A DNA stretch of 64,000 nt from Acetomicrobium thermoterrenum DSM 13490 (GTDB lineage: Bacteria > Synergistota > Synergistia > Synergistales > Acetomicrobiaceae), in contig NZ_FNPD01000004.1 in the NCBI RefSeq assembly GCF_900107215.1, positions 47,184-111,183 of the forward strand, given 5' to 3'. Position 1 is the stretch's first letter, and each line of letters starts with the position of its first letter. Positions 42,467 through 50,831 of this stretch are shown piece after piece. The notes under the pieces are model-generated. The model saw only the letters and a program-made list of their open reading frames with translations. It was not told the DNA's origin and did no database searches. A program made the position numbers and the translations under genes.

Positions 42467-43438
42467 CTATTTAACTGTTTCGCCTTGACAGGAGGAGCCG
42501 GCTCCTGCCGTACAACCGAAACAATGTTCGCCCACAACTATCTTTCTATTGGAAAGTTTGTCATAATCAAAATCGAATATATGGGAAGGGCCATCCTTAA
42601 TCTTTAAACCCAACATTTGGTTAAAATCACAATCATAAAGATATCCCTCCCAATCAACAGAGATGGTCGTTCTGCACATTACATTTTCTACAGCAACGGG
42701 ATTAAAGGCGGAGATCAATTCCTCCATATAGCCACCATAATTTTCGCTTCTTTGTAGAAATTCCATGAATCTTCCAATAGGCATGTTTACAATCACAAAA
42801 AGGTTATTGAAGTGTACACCGTATTTCTGCAGCAAATGTTTTTTGTACTCTGTTTCCAGCGCTTTTTGGCTTGCGGGCAAGTAGGCCCCTGCAGGATTGT
42901 GAACCAAATGAACTTGCAAATTTGACCCAGACATTCCGTAACCAAGCTTGTTGAGTTCCTTCAATGCTTCTATAGACCGAATGAACGTATTTTCGCCACG
43001 TTGTCTATCCGTTCTCGAGGGATTATAATCGGGAAGCGAACCCACTAGTTCGATGCCCAATTTACTGTAAATTTCTAAATATCGACGCCATGGTTCATTG
43101 AGTAATATCACCAGATTTGTTCGCACGATAATCCGTCTAGAGGGCCTTGCGAGCATTTTCAAAAACCAAGCAAGATCGGGATGCATCTCAGGAGATCCTC
43201 CTGTTATGTCAACTACAGAAATATTATTGGCATCAATAACATTGAGGCAGGCTTCCAGAATCTCTCTAGACATTATCTCCTCTCTTTTGGGCGAGGCATT
43301 GACATGGCAATGCTTGCAACATAAATTGCATCGTCTAGTGATATTAAGCTGTAATATTTGCACTCCTGTAGCTCGCAAGGGCATCATATTCAAGCTGCAA
43401 AGCTTATTTTCAAAACTTTCCGCAACTTTTGTCTCCAT
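42467..43438 (-). CDS. arsS: ArsS-type radical SAM/Cys-rich protein (arsenosugar biosynthesis; TIGR04167 type)
   Basis: 323 residues. The radical SAM motif is CNLCCKHC (CxxxCxxC) in NITRRCNLCCKHCHVNASP; the family C-terminal Cys-rich tail is HCFGCTAGAGSSCQGE. ArsS joins the 5'-deoxyadenosyl group of SAM to dimethylarsinous acid, a key step of arsenosugar synthesis; the family was first noted beside selenium-linked genes and some members are reported with selenocysteine. Here every position is Cys. No arsM lies in the window. It heads a two-gene minus-strand unit after the AhpD-like gene. Confidence 0.9.
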   Translation of the reverse strand: METKVAESFENKLCSLNMMPLRATGVQILQLNITRRCNLCCKHCHVNASPKREEIMSREILEACLNVIDANNISVVDITGGSPEMHPDLAWFLKMLARPSRRIIVRTNLVILLNEPWRRYLEIYSKLGIELVGSLPDYNPSRTDRQRGENTFIRSIEALKELNKLGYGMSGSNLQVHLVHNPAGAYLPASQKALETEYKKHLLQKYGVHFNNLFVIVNMPIGRFMEFLQRSENYGGYMEELISAFNPVAVENVMCRTTISVDWEGYLYDCDFNQMLGLKIKDGPSHIFDFDYDKLSNRKIVVGEHCFGCTAGAGSSCQGETVK

Positions 43439-43459
43439 GACCTGGCTATCTCCCCTTTT

Positions 43460-43795
43460 TTACATTTCTTTCTGCTTTATAATCTTACGCATCTGCGTTG
43501 CATGGGCTAAAGTATCTCCAGCAACCATCGAGGCTGCTACATGCACAGCCTCCATCATCTCATCATTGCTTACACCCAAAGACAGACACTTATTAGTATA
43601 AGCATCTATGCAATATGGACAGTGACGAACTGTTGCAACTGCTAGGGCTATCAAGGCTTTTTCGCGTTCTGTCAAAGTTCCTGCGCTTGTGGCAGCACCG
43701 TAATAATCGAAAAATTTCTTACCTAACTCAGATGCATATTCCACTATATTAGGAAAATCCTTAAGATCTTTTTGTTCATAATATGATTGAGACAT
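43460..43795 (-). CDS. AhpD-like CMD-family protein, arsenosugar-associated
   Basis: About 111 residues. The CxxC redox motif is RHCPYCIDAYTNKC with the downstream His of AVHVAAS, as in AhpD and carboxymuconolactone decarboxylase families. The variant that accompanies ArsS genes is annotated as a peroxidase-like protein. It should do thiol-dependent peroxide or disulfide chemistry. The ATG at 43795 has GGAGG 10 nt upstream; a frame from 43822 is longer. It lies 21 bp before arsS and is transcribed with it. Confidence 0.92.
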   Translation of the reverse strand: MSQSYYEQKDLKDFPNIVEYASELGKKFFDYYGAATSAGTLTEREKALIALAVATVRHCPYCIDAYTNKCLSLGVSNDEMMEAVHVAASMVAGDTLAHATQMRKIIKQKEM

Positions 43796-43909
43796 ATAAA
43801 TTACACCTCCTATGAAATTCAATTTATACCTATCAGGGTTTATTATACATAAAAATAATGTATTTAGAAGACCTATATACGGAAGTCATTCTTATATTTC
43901 ATTCCACAT

Positions 43910-45139
43910 CTAAATATTGGTAAAAGTTTTTAAAAACCTTAGCCTCTCCGGAATGGGCGGATGTGTGCAGTACCACGCTTTATATAAAAAATGCCGAGGC
44001 AACCAGGCCATGTTATCGGTCGATATTTTTGAAAGTGCGTTTATCATTAGACTACTGCCTGCATGTCGGGCAGCAAATAAGTCGGCTTTTATTTCTTGTC
44101 GCCTTATAAAGCTCAGCAGGCAGGGTTGAAAAAAGAGAGTAACTGCCATATTTAACAGAAGAAAGGCATAAATGGCGAACTGTTGAGGATTTTGAATTTG
44201 AAAATCATACATGAAGCCGACATTGGACATGACAAAGGCGAAGTATACTAAGACCGCTTGAATCGCTAAAACCAAGCCTATGCGCTTCAGGGCGTGTGAA
44301 AGTTTCCAATGCCCCAGTTCATGTAACAAAACGGCAATAACTTCATCCGCAGCGAGGCTCGAAACAAGGGTATCGAAGAGCACTATCTTTTTATTGCTTC
44401 CAAGACCTGTTACGAAGGCATTGCTATGCAACGTCCTCTTGGATGCATTGGCGACAAAAACTTTTATTTTATTGATGCCCAATTTACGCAACAACTCATT
44501 GATTTTAAATATGAGCTCCTCATCGGCAAGAGGGTTAAGTTTAAAGAAAAGCGGGATGACCACCGAGGGGACAAGTATCATGGCAACAATTTCAAACAAA
44601 GCGAAGACAAATATCAGATAAAGTGGCCATATCCGACTTTCAAATATAACGGCAAAACAGGCAAATCCCAAAAAAGACAACAAAACAATAAAACCTAATA
44701 CTATGGCTTGGTCTTTGATGAATATGCTTTTGGTAGTTTTATTAAATTTATACTTACTTTCGACATAGAATACTTTAGCCCACGCCCATGGGAAAGAAGA
44801 TACCCAAAAAAGAAGCCCAAAAGCAATGCCGAATGCTCCGGCCCTGAAAATGGGCAAACTAATTTGAGCGGTTAAACCCTCGACAAGCTTTGGAAGGTCA
44901 TAGGCGACGATAATAGCGCTTATTAAGTAATTGGTGAGCGTTTCTCCCAAAGAGATTCTCAAGTGTTCAATGGCGTAGTCAACGTTTTTGTCGTTAACTG
45001 TGGACTTTTGGACGTAGCCATCAAAAACTGTATTGGGATTTAACTTCATTTTAATCAGATGTCGCCACTCCAGTGAATGAAGAAAAACCTCCCACGTTAC
45101 GGCTCCGATCCACAAAATCCAAAAAATTTGTTTCCACAT
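43910..45139 (-). CDS. M48 family metalloprotease (Ste24/CAAX endopeptidase type)
   Basis: 409 residues with at least six membrane helices. The zinc motif HELGH (273-277, LLHELGHWKLSHALK) and the third ligand Glu in RRQEIKADLFAARHA (about 349) are intact. The N-terminal segment has the Ste24 'peptidase M48 N' helices. It cleaves unknown substrates at the membrane, probably damaged membrane proteins. It is 18 bp after thiE, perhaps read through from the thi operon. Confidence 0.93.
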   Translation of the reverse strand: MWKQIFWILWIGAVTWEVFLHSLEWRHLIKMKLNPNTVFDGYVQKSTVNDKNVDYAIEHLRISLGETLTNYLISAIIVAYDLPKLVEGLTAQISLPIFRAGAFGIAFGLLFWVSSFPWAWAKVFYVESKYKFNKTTKSIFIKDQAIVLGFIVLLSFLGFACFAVIFESRIWPLYLIFVFALFEIVAMILVPSVVIPLFFKLNPLADEELIFKINELLRKLGINKIKVFVANASKRTLHSNAFVTGLGSNKKIVLFDTLVSSLAADEVIAVLLHELGHWKLSHALKRIGLVLAIQAVLVYFAFVMSNVGFMYDFQIQNPQQFAIYAFLLLNMAVTLFFQPCLLSFIRRQEIKADLFAARHAGSSLMINALSKISTDNMAWLPRHFLYKAWYCTHPPIPERLRFLKTFTNI

Positions 45140-45157
45140 ACGAGGTATACCGCTAAA

Positions 45158-45790
45158 TTAAGAAACTAAAGACCTCAAAGTCCTTGCAGCACCAGCTATG
45201 TCCTTTTGCGATATTACAGCAGATATTACAGCAACGCCCACTGCTCCAGCTTGCAAAGCCTGCTTTACGTTATGTACCCCTATCCCCCCAATTGCCACGC
45301 AGGGCAATTTTGTGTTAACGCAAACCTCTTTCAGCCCTTCGATGCCTATCGTCTTCGCATCAGGCTTGCTGGACGTTCCGAAGACATCTCCTACTCCGAG
45401 ATAATCAGCGCCTTTCCTTTCTGCTTCGATTGCCTGATCTGGAGTTCTAACGGATATGCCTATAATAAAACCTTCGGGAGCTATTTTTTCCGCCGCCTCT
45501 AGAGGCAAATCTTCCTGTCCAAGATGGACGCCATCGGCACCGGCGGTCAAAGCTACATCTAACCTATCGTTTACTATGAAAAGAACGCCCTTTTCTTTGC
45601 ATATTTCTTTTATCGCTAAAGAAGCCCGATAACAGTCTCGCCCCTGCATCCTTTTATCGCGAAGCTGAATGGCTGTAGCGCCCCCTTGTATAGCCAATCT
45701 TGCCTGGTCGCACAAAGGCACCCCCCTTCCCAATCTCCTGTCCAATATAACGTAAAGCTTTAATCTATCCTTCAAATCCAATAACTTCAC
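45158..45790 (-). CDS. thiE: Thiamine-phosphate synthase
   Basis: 210 residues. It has the TIM-barrel active-site motifs: AIQLRDKR (ThiE QLR(E/D)K), DGVHLGQEDLP, YLGVGDVFGTSSKPDA and VAIGGIG. It joins HMP-PP and HET-P to form thiamine phosphate. It lies 12 bp after thiM and ends the thi gene run. Confidence 0.96.
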   Translation of the reverse strand: MKLLDLKDRLKLYVILDRRLGRGVPLCDQARLAIQGGATAIQLRDKRMQGRDCYRASLAIKEICKEKGVLFIVNDRLDVALTAGADGVHLGQEDLPLEAAEKIAPEGFIIGISVRTPDQAIEAERKGADYLGVGDVFGTSSKPDAKTIGIEGLKEVCVNTKLPCVAIGGIGVHNVKQALQAGAVGVAVISAVISQKDIAGAARTLRSLVS

Positions 45791-45802
45791 CTTCTTGCAG
45801 TA

Positions 45803-46618
45803 CTATAAATCTAATTTTTGCCACTTTGGAAACACGATGGACGAGGGGTTTCTTACGCAAGCAAAAAGGGCATCAAATAGGTTGCAATGAAAACTCCCGG
45901 GACCGTAGGATTTTTTAACCGCCACTTCTGCAACAAAACCCATCAATGCCAGAGACGCCAAAGCTGCAACCAAAGGTTCAGTTACAGCCATGCAAGCTGC
46001 TATGATAGTGCCCACATAACATCCTGATCCGGAAATGAGGGAAAGCCATTCGTGACCGCTCTCTAAGGCAAAGACGTCTCTTCCGTCAGAAACATAATCT
46101 ATCGGGCCTGTGGCAACGGCAATGCAGTTATATTTGCGTGAGACTGTTTTGACAGCCAGTGCAGCTCGGGGAGAATCTGCTGAATCAACTCCTCGCACTT
46201 GAGCGCCCTCACCGCCAAGCAATGAGATCTCAGCACCGTTGCCCTTTATTAAGCCAAAAGCCTTAGTATCGAGTAACCTTTCTACAAGATCCGTTCTCAT
46301 ATTAGTTGCTCCATAGCCAACCGGATCAATGAGGGCAGGTCTTCCCAATTCTCTAGCCTCTCTTGCCGCAACGAACATGGCTTCGATTCCCTCTCTCGTA
46401 GGGGTACCTATGTTAACCAACAATGAATCAGATACGGCGACCAATTCAGCAGCTTCTCCGGGATAAAGCGACATGACGGGAGAGGCACCAATAGCCAAAG
46501 CCAAATGAGCCTGCCCGCTAATAGCTACCATGTTGGTCATGTGATATATTAATGGTTTATGCAGCATCAAATTGTTAAATACATCGGCAAAGCGAGTTTC
46601 CAATTCCGGATTGTCCAT
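45803..46618 (-). CDS. thiM: Hydroxyethylthiazole kinase
   Basis: About 271 residues. Ribokinase-like fold with the ThiM motifs HMTNMVAISGQAHLALAIGASPVM, PVGYGATNMRTD, IKGNGAEI and the catalytic SGSGCYVGT, in which Cys is the family position. It salvages thiazole. ATG at 46618, with GGGGG upstream; the GTG two codons earlier is the alternative. Confidence 0.95.
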   Translation of the reverse strand: MDNPELETRFADVFNNLMLHKPLIYHMTNMVAISGQAHLALAIGASPVMSLYPGEAAELVAVSDSLLVNIGTPTREGIEAMFVAAREARELGRPALIDPVGYGATNMRTDLVERLLDTKAFGLIKGNGAEISLLGGEGAQVRGVDSADSPRAALAVKTVSRKYNCIAVATGPIDYVSDGRDVFALESGHEWLSLISGSGCYVGTIIAACMAVTEPLVAALASLALMGFVAEVAVKKSYGPGSFHCNLFDALFACVRNPSSIVFPKWQKLDL

Positions 46619-46651
46619 CTTCACACCCCCATCTAGCGAAAAGAAAGCTGT

Positions 46652-47464
46652 TTAATCGGAATTTTCAAGCCAGTCTACCTTGAAAATATGCCCCACACAG
46701 CCATACCCCTTTCCACCTTTGAACCTATGTTGAATAGCCAACCTGGTATAATCTTTGGCCCTTTTCACCGCTTCTAAAGTATCGGTACCTGCAGCCAATT
46801 CCGCCGCAATCGCTGCCGACAATGTACAACCTGTTCCATGATGATCGTTCGTATGTATCCTTTCATGCTCGAAGACATGAAACTTTCCCTCATAGTAAAA
46901 AAGGTCGGTAACCCTTTCACCCTCCAGATGTCCTCCCTTTACAAACACACCTTTAGGGCCTAATTCGGCAATGACTTTAGCTGCCTCCTTCATTTCGTCA
47001 AGAGAGGTAATTTTCATCCCTGTCAGTTTTTCCGCTTCAGGAATGTTTGGGGTTACTATAAAGGCAAGGGGAAGAAGTTCACCGATCATGGCGTTAACGG
47101 CCCCTCCAAACATTAAAGGATCTCCGCTTTGAGCAACCATGACAGGATCCACCACCAATTTGGTCACTCTATGAGTTTTTATGCCCTCAGCTACCTCTGA
47201 AATGGTTTCCTCGCGCGAAAGCATGCCTGTTTTTACGGCACCTACAGAAAAATCAGTCAATATTGCCTTTATTTGGGCGCCAACCATCTCGCAAGGTATA
47301 TCGAAGACCTTGTGCACTCCCAAACTGTTTTGAGCTGTTACTGCCGCCAAAGCAGCAGTACCAAAAACCTTCAAATGCAAAAAAGTTGCAAGATCAGCTT
47401 CTATACCGGCTCCTCCACCGGAATCGCTGCCGGCTATCGTCATCGCAATACCCCTATATGTCAT
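46652..47464 (-). CDS. thiD: Hydroxymethylpyrimidine (phosphate) kinase
   Basis: About 270 residues. Motifs AMTIAGSDSGGGAGIEADL, KTGMLS, VDPVMVAQSGDPL, TPNIPEAE and the catalytic NDHHGTGCTLSAAIAAELA are complete. It phosphorylates HMP twice. ATG at 47464 with AAGG upstream; a GTG nine bases earlier is the alternative. It is the first thi gene and follows ychF by 15 bp. Confidence 0.95.
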   Translation of the reverse strand: MTYRGIAMTIAGSDSGGGAGIEADLATFLHLKVFGTAALAAVTAQNSLGVHKVFDIPCEMVGAQIKAILTDFSVGAVKTGMLSREETISEVAEGIKTHRVTKLVVDPVMVAQSGDPLMFGGAVNAMIGELLPLAFIVTPNIPEAEKLTGMKITSLDEMKEAAKVIAELGPKGVFVKGGHLEGERVTDLFYYEGKFHVFEHERIHTNDHHGTGCTLSAAIAAELAAGTDTLEAVKRAKDYTRLAIQHRFKGGKGYGCVGHIFKVDWLENSD

Positions 47465-47479
47465 TTTTATCACCTTGCT

Positions 47480-48574
47480 TTATATATTGAATCGTATTTC
47501 TATAATATCTCCGTCTTTTACTATGTAATCCTTGCCCTCCAGGCGAAGCAGGCCCTTCTCTCTGGCCACTGCCATGGAAAATCCCAATTGCTTGAAATCA
47601 TCGAAGTGTATTACCTGAGCCCTTATAAACCCCCTGGCTAAATCAGAATGGATAGCTCCTGCTGCATCCAAAGCGGTAGAACCTTGGGGTATAGTCCAAG
47701 CTCTAACTTCGTCATGGCCCACTGTAAAAAAGGAAATCAACCCAAGCATTTTGTAGGCCTCTCTTATTAGCCTCTCCCTTCCGGGATTCGTTATGCCAAG
47801 CTCTTTCATGAATTCTTTTTGGTCCTCCGAGGAAAGATCGGCCATCTCCATTTCCATCCTGCCGTAAATCTTTATCAAGGAAAGTCCCCTCTCCGCTGCC
47901 AACCGGACTATTTTATCGTAATCGGGAATTTTATCGTCAGACGTCTGCGTTTCATCCAAGTTTAAAACTATCAACTCCGGCTTTAGCGTCAAAAAGGAAA
48001 AACCTCTCGCTTTTTTATGCTCTGTATCGGAAAATACCAACTCCCTCAATGGCCTTTCAGACAGAAGATGGGAATGACACTTTTCCAGCAATTCCTTTTC
48101 CTGTTCTTCTTCCTTCTGCAGCACTTTCTTTTTTGCCAGCCTTTCCAGACGATTTTCTATAACGGACAGATCTCTAAATATTAATTCCATCTCAACTATT
48201 TCGAAATCCCTTAAGGGGTCTATATTTCCCTCGGGATGGGCAACTTCAGCATTATCGAAACATCTTATGATGTGAATCAATGCGTCAGAATCGGCAACGA
48301 AAGTCAAAAAGGCATTACCCAAACCGGCTCCTTTGCTTGCATCCTTAGAAAGGCCGGCCAAATCGACAAATTCGATTTGGGCAGGAACCGTCTTTTTCGG
48401 TTTATATACTGATGCAAGTTCCTGCAATCTCCCATCAGGGACATCCACAACAGCTCTATTTGGGTCCGTCTTCCCTCCGGCATAGGACTTGACTTCCGCT
48501 CGAGCGCTCGTTAAGACATTGAAAATCGTCGTCTTGCCCGACAGGGGAAGCCCGACAATACCACAATTCAACAT
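47480..48574 (-). CDS. ychF: Redox-regulated ATPase/GTPase YchF
   Basis: About 364 residues, full length. G1 is GLPLSGKTTIFN (Ser after the P-loop Gly in place of Asn, in family style), G3 is DLAGL, and the specificity motif is NLDE (NxxE, giving ATP preference in YchF). The C-terminal TGS domain (YKMLGLISFFTVGHDEVRAW, GFIRAQVIHF) is present. It associates with ribosomes. ATG 48574 is chosen (AAGGAG 9 nt upstream). It leads the thi genes but no TPP riboswitch is seen upstream. Confidence 0.95.
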   Translation of the reverse strand: MLNCGIVGLPLSGKTTIFNVLTSARAEVKSYAGGKTDPNRAVVDVPDGRLQELASVYKPKKTVPAQIEFVDLAGLSKDASKGAGLGNAFLTFVADSDALIHIIRCFDNAEVAHPEGNIDPLRDFEIVEMELIFRDLSVIENRLERLAKKKVLQKEEEQEKELLEKCHSHLLSERPLRELVFSDTEHKKARGFSFLTLKPELIVLNLDETQTSDDKIPDYDKIVRLAAERGLSLIKIYGRMEMEMADLSSEDQKEFMKELGITNPGRERLIREAYKMLGLISFFTVGHDEVRAWTIPQGSTALDAAGAIHSDLARGFIRAQVIHFDDFKQLGFSMAVAREKGLLRLEGKDYIVKDGDIIEIRFNI

Positions 48575-48814
48575 GACCACCACTCCTTTTTCAAGAGGCC
48601 CTATACATTTTAACCCAGGGTTATATATTATGCTAATTTCTTGCGATCAATTTCTCTTCTGCCCGAAAATCGTGCGTCTGCCATGGAGGTTCCTGCAATT
48701 CTAATATCCTTGGTTTCAATTGACACATCTCGGGCTTTTAATTAAGATTATTGGAAAAATTTCAGGCAAGCCAATTCGATATTTTATCATAGCTTTTATG
48801 GAGGTGTTATTTAA

Positions 48815-50245
48815 TTGAGCGTTCAATTATTTATATTAATTGGTTATATTGCGATGTTATATGTTATCTCGTGGTACGCGACACGCCTTGTCAATCGAGG
48901 CGGGGGAGGAGCTTTGAATTACCTGTTAGCAGGAAGGCACTTCCCGACCATCATTGTTGCGACGATGTTGACGGGGCTTGCAATAGGAGGGGCTTCTACT
49001 GTAGGGGTAGCCGAAGGAGCTTATACGCAGGGCATCTCGGCCGGTTGGTATAATGCAGCTTGGGGAGCAGGTGGCATCATAGTAGGTATACTGGTCGCCG
49101 ATGCTTTTAGGCGCATGGAGGTTCGTACAATACCGGAAATGATGGAGCGCATGTATGGCCCCTCCAGCAGATTGATAAGCATAGTAGCTCAAATATTAAT
49201 AATGATGGTCATCACTTCTCTTCAGTACGTTGCAGGAGGCGCAATTCTTACCGCTCTGCTGCCGTCTATTTTTACCTTCCAGCAAGGAGTTCTCTTGACG
49301 GCCCTGGTCTTTGTCGGCATTACGCTGATAGGCGGATATTGGGCAGCAGGACTCTCCAATCTGATAAACGTAATCATAATCTATCTCGGAGTAGTGGTAG
49401 CTATCTTTATCTCGGTCTCGAATTTTGGCGGTTTCGAAGCCATAACTTCCCGACTCCCGATAGAGGGACCATGGTTTCATCCTATTAGCGGTGTTGGGCT
49501 TTCTATTATAATGGCTTGGATGGTCGTCATGATCACTCAAACCTTCTCGATCCAGGCAATATCTCAAATTGCCTTTGCCGCCAGGAACGGCCGTACTGCA
49601 CGCCGCGGTTTTATTATAGGAGGAATAATAACCATACCTGCTGGATTTTTGTGCGCGCTCTTTGGGATTATTGCCGCTGCCCAATTCCCTGGCCTGGAAA
49701 ATGCCGCTATGGCACTGCCCATCCTGGTCACCCACATAACACCGGCAGTTGGAGGATTGTTGCTCGCATCCTTGTGGGCTGCGGATATATCGACAGCAGT
49801 GGGATTGCTTCTCGGGTGTTCAACCATGGTCACCGAAGATTTTCTAAAAAGGCTTATGCCTGAAAAAATAACGCCACGGGGAGAGTTGCTCATTTCACGG
49901 CTCGCCGTCTTGCTCGTCAGTGCAGCCACGTTATGGCTGGCCCTGACATCTGTCGGAATTTTAAAGACCATTACAACCGCTTTAGCCATGACATCCTCCT
50001 TTACCCTTTTAATATTAGCCAATATCTTCGCGCCGGCTCTGTGCAAAAAGAATTGTGGTTTTTGGACTATATTGGCATCGGTAGTGATTTGGGTAGCCTG
50101 GACTTTATTTCCTTCAACTCATATTGTTCCTCATGTAATATACTTAGAATGGCCAATTTGCCTCGTCGTGTTTTCGGCATGCGCTTTATTGAGCAAAGAG
50201 CCTGCCGAAAGGCTTTTGAAGGAAGTCCCTGAAACTGGAAACTGA
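48815..50245 (+). CDS. Sodium:solute symporter (SSS family)
   Basis: About 476 residues with twelve or thirteen membrane segments. The SSS core is recognisable: LNYLLAGRHFPTIIVATMLTGLAIGGASTVG in TM1-2, the RRGFIIGG loop and the LLASLWAADISTAVGLLLG segment for the Na2 site. The ligand is unknown; pantothenate, proline or an organic acid are options. TTG start with GGAGG about 8 nt upstream. It stands alone. Confidence 0.9.
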   Translation: MSVQLFILIGYIAMLYVISWYATRLVNRGGGGALNYLLAGRHFPTIIVATMLTGLAIGGASTVGVAEGAYTQGISAGWYNAAWGAGGIIVGILVADAFRRMEVRTIPEMMERMYGPSSRLISIVAQILIMMVITSLQYVAGGAILTALLPSIFTFQQGVLLTALVFVGITLIGGYWAAGLSNLINVIIIYLGVVVAIFISVSNFGGFEAITSRLPIEGPWFHPISGVGLSIIMAWMVVMITQTFSIQAISQIAFAARNGRTARRGFIIGGIITIPAGFLCALFGIIAAAQFPGLENAAMALPILVTHITPAVGGLLLASLWAADISTAVGLLLGCSTMVTEDFLKRLMPEKITPRGELLISRLAVLLVSAATLWLALTSVGILKTITTALAMTSSFTLLILANIFAPALCKKNCGFWTILASVVIWVAWTLFPSTHIVPHVIYLEWPICLVVFSACALLSKEPAERLLKEVPETGN

Positions 50246-50296
50246 TCGGCCTGCAGGATCAGAAATATATGCTGCTGAAGCGACCTTAGAGGATGT

Positions 50297-50725
50297 TCAA
50301 GAATTGGGCATCCTCTTTTTTAAAATTTTTTGGTGAGCCCATTCAAGAATTGCTTTTAGCCTTTCGTTCAAAAGAGCTCTCGCATCATCATAGGGCAACC
50401 ACTTCCACTCATGATGCTCGGGACGCCCCAGGTCTGGAGATATTGGAAGAAATACGTCCTTTGTTTTGGTTTCTGCAATATAAAACATGGCAACCTTTCC
50501 TTTGCCATAGGGAGGCGTTTCAATAACATCGTCATAAAATATCACATCGGTCAAACCTGTCTCCTCTGCAACCTCGCGCTTGGCGGTTTCCAAGGGATGT
50601 TCCTCCTGTTTTATCTCGCCCTTTGGAAAATCCCAATTTCTATAAGCCCTGAGAAGCAAATAAACAGGCCTGTCATTCTCCCAATAAAAGATCACAGCAC
50701 CTGCACTGATGGTTTTGATTCTCAT
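50297..50725 (-). CDS. Nudix hydrolase
   Basis: 142 residues. The Nudix box runs GEIKQEEHPLETAKREVAEE followed by TGL (GX5EX7REUXEEXGU). The opening ISAGAVIFYWENDRPVYLLL and short length resemble Ap4A hydrolases (diadenosine tetraphosphatases). It hydrolyses a nucleoside diphosphate linked compound. GGAGG lies 9 nt before the ATG. Confidence 0.93.
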   Translation of the reverse strand: MRIKTISAGAVIFYWENDRPVYLLLRAYRNWDFPKGEIKQEEHPLETAKREVAEETGLTDVIFYDDVIETPPYGKGKVAMFYIAETKTKDVFLPISPDLGRPEHHEWKWLPYDDARALLNERLKAILEWAHQKILKKRMPNS

Positions 50726-50831
50726 CTTTCAACGCCTCCTCAGATTCTAGAGCTATCTTATTTTTTCATTTTATTCTAATATAGTCCCGTAAGAACACGA
50801 AATTTTATGAAAAAGCAAGGGAGATGTAAAA

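Noticed and set aside
42467-42560. Selenocysteine in the ArsS-type Cys-rich tail
   Set aside because: Some members of the family carry selenocysteine, but all positions here (CFGC, SSC) are Cys and the frame ends in a normal TAA.
48575-48814. TPP riboswitch controlling the thi genes
   Set aside because: Neither the CUGAGA-type core nor the matching GACC/GGA elements were found upstream of ychF or in the gaps before thiD, thiM or thiE.
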